Below, one piece after another: positions 58,611 through 64,000 of a stretch of 64,000 bases of DNA. Origin of the DNA: Astragalus membranaceus (lineage: Eukaryota > Streptophyta > Magnoliopsida > Fabales > Fabaceae). The position numbers and the translations under genes are program-made. A model generated the notes under the pieces. That model did not search any database, was not told the DNA's origin, and worked only from the letters and a program-made list of their open reading frames with translations. Where the stretch lies: NCBI GenBank assembly GCA_039519185.1, contig CM076854.1:156608166-156672165 (forward strand), read 5' to 3'. The stretch's first letter is position 1. Each line of letters opens with the position of its first letter.

Positions 58611-59046
58611 TATAAAAGAACTAATAAATGAACCGAGAGTGTTAGTAGGGGTCTCGGTAGAACTCACTGAGATTGTATCTCACTGTTTAAATGTTGTTGT
58701 TTTACAGATAAACAGGGACAGAAGAAACCTCAGAGGCACGAGTAGGTGGCCCCGAGTGATGGATGATGACTTAGTTCTACGTTTAAGTTTATTTTCCTTC
58801 TGTTGTCTGTGTATCGCAATGCTATGGCATTAGCTTTATGTTATCTTTCATTCCGTTTTCTTGTATGACTCTGACTACCACAGTTGCTGACAGGTTATGG
58901 TCTTGTTTGTATATAAGACTGTTTTGTTTAATTCAGCGAAAAATTTATAATGGTATTCAGTGTCTGAACAGGAAATAATATCTCTGATGTATGTTTAATG
59001 TGCACTTGGGTGTTTTTAACAAATAAAAATACCAGGGTGTTACAGT

Positions 59047-59058
59047 TGGTATCAGAGC
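59047..59058 (+). other. Primer-binding site, initiator tRNA-Met
   Basis: tggtatcagagc, complementary to the 3' end of initiator tRNA-Met, lies two bases after the LTR. Confidence 0.9.
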
Positions 59059-59121
59059 GGTTCGACCTAGTCGGACTTAGCTTATAGGGTCTTTGCTTTT
59101 TCCAGTCGTGATTTTCTTAGT

Positions 59122-62100
59122 ATGCTATTAGACATTAAGCTTGATCAACTTAATACTTTGTGCATATTTCGCAGAATCATGGCCAGAAGAGGTAGAGGCG
59201 TTCCTCCTCCTGTTGATCCAAATTTTGAGTGGATGCAGAATGTAATTGAGAACCAGCAGAAAATGATGCAAGACATGATGCTTATGCATCAGCAGCAACA
59301 AATCCTACAGCAAAATGCTCAGCAGCATCAAGCTCCAGAGCCACAAGTGAACCCAAGGAGAATTTTCACAGAGTTCCTGAAAATGAAACCCTCCGAGTTT
59401 AGAGGTGGGCCGGATGTCATGAGAGCACAACATTGGCTGGATGACATTGAAAAGATCTTTGTAACAATGCAAGTGACCGATGAAGACAAGTTGAGGTTGG
59501 CATCCCATATGTTGAAGGGAGAGGCCAATAACTGGTGGACAAATGCTAGGGCCATGATGGAGACAATGGGAACTCCCCCGACTTGGGACAATTTCCGAAC
59601 ATCATTTTTAGAACAATTCTTCCCCACGGCTATGAGGTTGGATAAGGAAAATGAGTTTTTGACTTTTACACAAGGAGGCTTGACCGTGGGCCAATACACG
59701 GCTAAATTTGAAGAGTTGTATCAATTCTTCGGTTTAGCTGGATATGCCCCAAGTGACCAGTGGAAAACTGACAGGTACAAATATGGGTTGAGAGAGGATA
59801 TTGCTCAAAGTCTTAGTTCTTTTCCGAGGACCAACTATGGAGCCATGGTACAACAAGCTTATATCGCCGAAAGTGATTTGTCAAGGTTGTATGCAAGCAG
59901 AAAGGCATTCCATCAGAGCAAGAGGAACACTAGACCATCTAGTTCTCAGATGGGTCCCAAACATGACTCAGGCAAGGGTGGTAATTATAAAGGAAAGCAG
60001 GTGCAAACGGCAGACCAAATGAGGTTTAGGAATTGTTTTAAGTGCGGAAGGTATCACCACGGCAGTTGCGAACACAAATCTAATAGGTGCTATGTTTGTA
60101 ATGAAGAAGGTCACTATGCAAATGAGTGCCCAGCAAAGAAAACTTTCCAAGGAGCACCGAATGCGCCAAGGCAAGGACGAATCAACACATTGGATGCTCG
60201 AACCATCACACCTACTGATAATCTTCTGAGGGGTACGGGATCTCTTTTTAATAATTCAGTCAATATTTTATATGATTCTGGTGCAACTCACTGTTTTATC
60301 TCACAAGCATGTGTGGATCGGTTGGGATTAGCATTGTCTGAGCTATCCGAACCGATAACTATTTTAACTGCTGCCAAGGGTCGTGTCCAGACCCAATCAT
60401 TATGTGAAAATTGCCTACTTGTCATAGGCGACAGACAGTTTGTTGTGAAATTTATTTGCTTGCCTATGAGAAGCATGGACATCGTTCTGGGTATGAATTG
60501 GATGGCTGAAAATCATGTAACAATCAACTGTGCCAATCGAACTATTAGCTTCGCCTCCGAGTCCGTAGGATTGACACAGGCAGATGCTGAAGCGACGATC
60601 TCTTACACCGAAGCAAGCCAGTCATTATTCCAAGGTGCGGAAGCTATTCTTATTATGTTGTCTGCATCTACTGAAACGGGTTTAGATTTGTCATCTGTGC
60701 AAGTGGTAAATGAATTTCTAGATGTCTTTCCAGAAGAAGTTTCATCCTTACCTCCTGACCGAGAGGTAGAATTCTCAATAGAATTGATTCCTGGTACAGG
60801 ATCAATCTCTATTGCTCCTTATAGAATGTCTCCTTTAGAGTTAAAGGAACTGAAGTCTCAACTTGAGGAATTAATATCGAAAAGGTTTATCCGACCGAGT
60901 GCTTCTCCATGGGGTGCTCCGGTGTTGCTAGTCAAAAAGAAGGATGGTAGCATGAGATTGTGCATAGATTATCGACAACTCAACAAAGTGACGATTAAGA
61001 ATAAGTATCCATTGCCAAGGATAGACGATTTGCTCGACCAACTTCGGGGTGCCGTGGTATTTTCAAAAATTGATCTAAGGTCGGGCTATCATCAAATAAA
61101 GGTACGAGCCTTAGATATTCCGAAGACAGCTTTCCGTACGCGGTATGGACATTACGAGTTCGTAGTAATGCCCTTCGGTTTGACTAATGCTCCAGCGGTA
61201 TTCATGGATTACATGAACCGAGTATTCCATACTTATCTCGATCAGTTTGTAGTAGTTTTTATTGATGATATCTTGGTGTACTCTAAGACCATTGAGGACC
61301 ATGTTCAACATCTCCGCATTGTTCTGAACGTACTCCGAGAAAAGAAATTGTATGCCAAGCCGTCGAAGTGTGACTTCTGGATGCCGGAAGTAAAGTTTTT
61401 GGGACACGTGATTTCCCAGTTGGGAGTTGCTGTGGATCCCAGTAAAGTGGAAGCGGTATTGAACTGGGAAAGGCCAACATCTGTTACAGAAATAAGAAGT
61501 TTCTTGGGTCTAGCTGGTTACTATAGGAGGTTTATCCAAGGTTTTTCACAATTGGTTCTTCCACTTACTCGGTTGACTCGCAAGGCCCAACCGTTTATAT
61601 GGAATGCCGATTGTGAGGAATGTTTTCAAGAGTTGAAGGTTAGGTTGACTTCTGCTCCAATCCTAATTCTTCCAGATCCGTCTTTGGATTTTCAAATTTA
61701 CAGCGATGCTTCTGGGAAGGGTTTGGGGTGTGTTCTCATGCAGAACCAACAAGTTGTAGCTTATGCCTCCAGACAGTTGAAGACTCATGAAGAGAATTAT
61801 CCGACTCATGATTTGGAGTTGGCAGCTATTGTGTACGCACTGAAGATTTGGAGACATTACCTGTATGGGTCTCGTTTCGAAGTCTTTAGTGATCATAAAA
61901 GCTTGAAATATCTGTTTGACCAGAAGGAGTTGAATAACAGGCAGAGAAGATGGGTGGAGTTTCTGAAGGATTATGACTTCGAACTGAAGTATCATCCGGG
62001 AAAAGCTAATGTTGTAGCCGATGCACTAAGTAGGAAATCCATTCATATAGCAGGATTAATGATGCATGAAATGGAAATGTTGGAGTCTTTCCGGGACTTA

Positions 62101-63573
62101 AATTTGGATTCAAAGCCAAAAAGGAACCGGTTGGTGTTGAGCCACATGAGGATCTCTAGTTCCATAAGGGATTCTATTCGCTTAGCACAGGAAGTTGATG
62201 TGAAACTACAATCACAGAAAGTGTTGCCAGATTTTACCAAGGATAGTGATGGGGTTATTTGTTTCAACGGTAGGATCTGTGTGCCTGACGATGAGAGTAT
62301 TAAAAAGCAAGTGCTAGAGGAAGCACATCGGAGTTTATTTTCTGTACATCCTGGATCCACCAAGATGTATAGAGATTTGAAACAGATGTATTGGTGGCCG
62401 GGAATGAAGTTAGAAATTGCTGAATTCGTATCACAATGCTTAACTTGTCAAAAAGTTAAGATAGAACATCAGAAACCTGCTGGTCTGCTACGGTCACTAG
62501 ACGTACCAGTGTGGAAATGGGAAGACATTTCTATGGATTTTGTAATGGCGTTGCCAAGGTCTCAAGCCGGTAACGACTCCATTTGGGTAGTTGTGGATCG
62601 GTTAACCAAATCAGCTCATTTTATTCCAGTTCGTTCTAGCAGTAAAGTATCCAAGTTAGCTGAGGTGTATTTGAAGAACATAGTAAGGTTACATGGGGTT
62701 CCTACCAGTATAGTGTCGGATCGAGATCCGAAATTCACTTCTCGATTTTGGAAAGCTCTGAATGAAGCATTGGGAACTAAAGTACTTCTTAGTACCGCAT
62801 ATCACCCGCAGACTGATGGGCAGACCGAGAGGACTATCCAGACATTAGAGGATATGCTTCGGGCTTCGGTACTTGATAACGGGAAGAAATGGGAGGATCA
62901 TCTTCCATTGGTAGAATTCTCTTACAACAACAGTTATCATTCCAGTATCGGGATGGCGCCTTTTGAAGCCTTGTATGGTAGAAAATGCAGGACTCCATTG
63001 TGTTGGTGGGAAGTAGGAGAGAACCGATTGTTAGGACCCGAGGTGATTCAAGACACTACTGAAAAGATCCGCCAGATCAGGGAAAGAATGAAAGCCGCTC
63101 AAAGTAGGCAAAAGAGCTATGCTGATAAAAGAAGAAGGCCGTTGGAATTTGAGTCGGGCGATCATGTGTTTTTGAGATTATCACCAACAATTGGCACAGG
63201 TAGGGCATTACGGGTGAAGAAACTCAGTCCTCGGTATATTGGACCTTTCCAGATTATCGAGCGAATAGGGCCTCTTGCATACCGTATTGCTTTGCCTCCA
63301 CCATTGTCAAATCTGCATGATGTATTCCATGTGTCTCAGTTGCGGAAGTACATTCCCGATCCAAGCCAACCGTTAGATTTTGAAACGATTGATCTTCGAC
63401 CGGACTTGTCCTTCCAACCTAATCCGAATTACATCATGGAACGAGGCGAGAGGACGCTACGGACAAAGTCAATTCCCATTGTCAAGGTGGTATGGAATGG
63501 TTTTTCCGCCAAGGAAGCTACTTGGGAGTTGGAGGACGATATGCGGACTCGGTATCCGTATTTGTTCTCTTGA
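59122..63573 (+). CDS. Gag-Pol polyprotein of the chromovirus (1483 codons)
   Basis: A single uninterrupted frame. The real start is probably the ATG at 59179 (residue 20), which has the better context and begins with the ARRGRG segment. Order: gag capsid (about 90-230); CCHC knuckle C323-C326-H331-C336 after a Cys/His-rich C305-C316; protease with DSGA at D385; reverse transcriptase with FIDD at 713-716; RNase H with catalytic D862; integrase HHCC zinc region (about 1070-1112) and the triad D1139, D1200, E1236 with the expected 35-residue D-E spacing. A C-terminal chromodomain-like segment (about 1440-1482) ends ATWELEDDMR...YPYLF. In chromoviruses this domain targets heterochromatin. All catalytic residues look intact. 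Activity is inferred, not shown. Confidence 0.93.
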   Translation: MLLDIKLDQLNTLCIFRRIMARRGRGVPPPVDPNFEWMQNVIENQQKMMQDMMLMHQQQQILQQNAQQHQAPEPQVNPRRIFTEFLKMKPSEFRGGPDVMRAQHWLDDIEKIFVTMQVTDEDKLRLASHMLKGEANNWWTNARAMMETMGTPPTWDNFRTSFLEQFFPTAMRLDKENEFLTFTQGGLTVGQYTAKFEELYQFFGLAGYAPSDQWKTDRYKYGLREDIAQSLSSFPRTNYGAMVQQAYIAESDLSRLYASRKAFHQSKRNTRPSSSQMGPKHDSGKGGNYKGKQVQTADQMRFRNCFKCGRYHHGSCEHKSNRCYVCNEEGHYANECPAKKTFQGAPNAPRQGRINTLDARTITPTDNLLRGTGSLFNNSVNILYDSGATHCFISQACVDRLGLALSELSEPITILTAAKGRVQTQSLCENCLLVIGDRQFVVKFICLPMRSMDIVLGMNWMAENHVTINCANRTISFASESVGLTQADAEATISYTEASQSLFQGAEAILIMLSASTETGLDLSSVQVVNEFLDVFPEEVSSLPPDREVEFSIELIPGTGSISIAPYRMSPLELKELKSQLEELISKRFIRPSASPWGAPVLLVKKKDGSMRLCIDYRQLNKVTIKNKYPLPRIDDLLDQLRGAVVFSKIDLRSGYHQIKVRALDIPKTAFRTRYGHYEFVVMPFGLTNAPAVFMDYMNRVFHTYLDQFVVVFIDDILVYSKTIEDHVQHLRIVLNVLREKKLYAKPSKCDFWMPEVKFLGHVISQLGVAVDPSKVEAVLNWERPTSVTEIRSFLGLAGYYRRFIQGFSQLVLPLTRLTRKAQPFIWNADCEECFQELKVRLTSAPILILPDPSLDFQIYSDASGKGLGCVLMQNQQVVAYASRQLKTHEENYPTHDLELAAIVYALKIWRHYLYGSRFEVFSDHKSLKYLFDQKELNNRQRRWVEFLKDYDFELKYHPGKANVVADALSRKSIHIAGLMMHEMEMLESFRDLNLDSKPKRNRLVLSHMRISSSIRDSIRLAQEVDVKLQSQKVLPDFTKDSDGVICFNGRICVPDDESIKKQVLEEAHRSLFSVHPGSTKMYRDLKQMYWWPGMKLEIAEFVSQCLTCQKVKIEHQKPAGLLRSLDVPVWKWEDISMDFVMALPRSQAGNDSIWVVVDRLTKSAHFIPVRSSSKVSKLAEVYLKNIVRLHGVPTSIVSDRDPKFTSRFWKALNEALGTKVLLSTAYHPQTDGQTERTIQTLEDMLRASVLDNGKKWEDHLPLVEFSYNNSYHSSIGMAPFEALYGRKCRTPLCWWEVGENRLLGPEVIQDTTEKIRQIRERMKAAQSRQKSYADKRRRPLEFESGDHVFLRLSPTIGTGRALRVKKLSPRYIGPFQIIERIGPLAYRIALPPPLSNLHDVFHVSQLRKYIPDPSQPLDFETIDLRPDLSFQPNPNYIMERGERTLRTKSIPIVKVVWNGFSAKEATWELEDDMRTRYPYLFS

Positions 63574-63610
63574 GGTGCGTTGTGTTTAATTTTGAGGACA
63601 AAATTCTTTT

Positions 63611-63623
63611 AAGTAGGGGAGAA
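63611..63623 (+). other. Polypurine tract
   Basis: aagtaggggagaa lies directly before the 3' LTR; it primes plus-strand synthesis in this family. Confidence 0.85.
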
Positions 63624-64000
63624 TGTAACATCCTCAAAATAATTAGGCGAATTGTTTGGATGTTAACCCAATGGGAGTAATTTAGTACCTGACTGGTAAA
63701 TTTAGTAAGTACTAAAATTATTTACTGGATAACATTAAGTCGTTAACTGGATAATACGGGTCAATGAAGTTTTGGAATCGAAATAAGGGATAAAGATCAA
63801 TACGGTAATTGGACCACGCTACCACCTATTTAATAATTAAATATGTGTTGTGTGTGTGTGTGATTAAAGAAAATAAAAGAATGAAAGAAAAGAAAGAAAG
63901 AAGAGATACGCGCAGAAGAGGAAAAGGAGAAGAAAAGAGAAGAAAGGAAGAGAAAGAAGAAGAGGAAAGAAGAAGAGAAAGGAAGAAGAAGTGTGAAGCC
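63624..64000 (+). repeat. 3' LTR, truncated by the window end
   Basis: It starts TGTAACATCCTC. The visible 377 bp match the 5' LTR except for g in place of a at 63672. Confidence 0.9.

Larger units (their letters stand above)
56934..59044 (+). repeat. 5' LTR of the Tekay-type element (2111 bp)
   Basis: Ends TGTAACATCC and GTGTTACA. A TATA-like ttaataattaaatatg is near 57139-57154, and a purine-only-like GA tract follows (57180-57300). Further in are the hairpin repeats at 57884-58000 and the cggtg repeats at 58404-58610. Confidence 0.9.
56934..64000 (+). mobile_element. Ty3/gypsy chromovirus (Tekay/Del type), likely intact, 3' LTR cut by window end
   Basis: 5' LTR 56934-59044, primer site 59047-59058, one Gag-Pol frame to 63573, polypurine tract aagtaggggagaa at 63611-63623 and 3' LTR from 63624. 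The first 377 bp of the two LTRs differ at one position (56982 versus 63672), so the insertion is young. Long LTRs, a tRNA-Met primer site and an integrase C-terminal chromodomain place it with Tekay/Del chromoviruses. Confidence 0.9.

Noticed and set aside
61111..62363. Minus-strand frames within the Gag-Pol region
   Set aside because: They are antisense shadows of a well-supported polyprotein.

Overview
The window looks like nuclear DNA of a flowering plant, most likely a papilionoid legume. It has spliced genes with GT-AG introns, an AT-rich background, many LTR retrotransposons, CACTA, hAT, Mutator-like and Tourist-like elements, and a large LTR resembling the legume Ogre lineage. The species cannot be named from sequence alone.

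Only one locus reads as a complete host gene: a ten-exon, minus-strand ABCB1-type (P-glycoprotein 1) ABC transporter at 13801-20027. Its exons join in frame to 1331 residues with both nucleotide-binding domains intact, and its intron 8 carries a hAT MITE. Almost everything else is mobile DNA or captured or decayed gene pieces.

Layout: 1-2814 is a deleted Athila/Tat-type element on the minus strand with a 1.6-kb LTR. It abuts the LTR remnant of a truncated Ty1/copia element (2815-3990, minus). A second, decayed Ty1/copia element follows on the plus strand (about 4000-9049). 9300-12590 holds small LTR pieces, a non-autonomous Mutator-like element with a 9-bp target duplication, and hAT-like debris. 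After ABCB1 and a quiet AT-rich stretch, 25065-30770 is a CACTA element carrying exons of five unrelated host genes. 31080-32103 is a hAT-like element with an exact 8-bp duplication. A glycine-rich RNA-binding protein retropseudogene (32214-32436) is cut by another CACTA end. 37772-39397 is a Mutator-like element with a LINE fragment in one arm.

40799-50628 is a nested stack: a gene-poor LTR element with 365-bp LTRs and a 5-bp duplication holds a CACTA element (41195-45948, TSD gaa), which holds a 3.5-kb solo LTR (41456-44984, TSD gtaat). The host element's interior is mostly GC-rich tandem arrays, and beside its 5' LTR lies a copy of the 3' part of a tRNA reaching through the T-arm. 54265-55685 is a plant mobile domain (PMD) pseudogene whose downstream end resembles the terminus of the Mutator-like element at 10167-11347. 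From 56934 to the window end is an apparently intact, young Tekay/Del-type chromovirus with one full Gag-Pol frame.

No transposase gene was recognised for any DNA transposon, so all appear non-autonomous. Coordinates of element ends were placed by eye from terminal repeats and target-site duplications.
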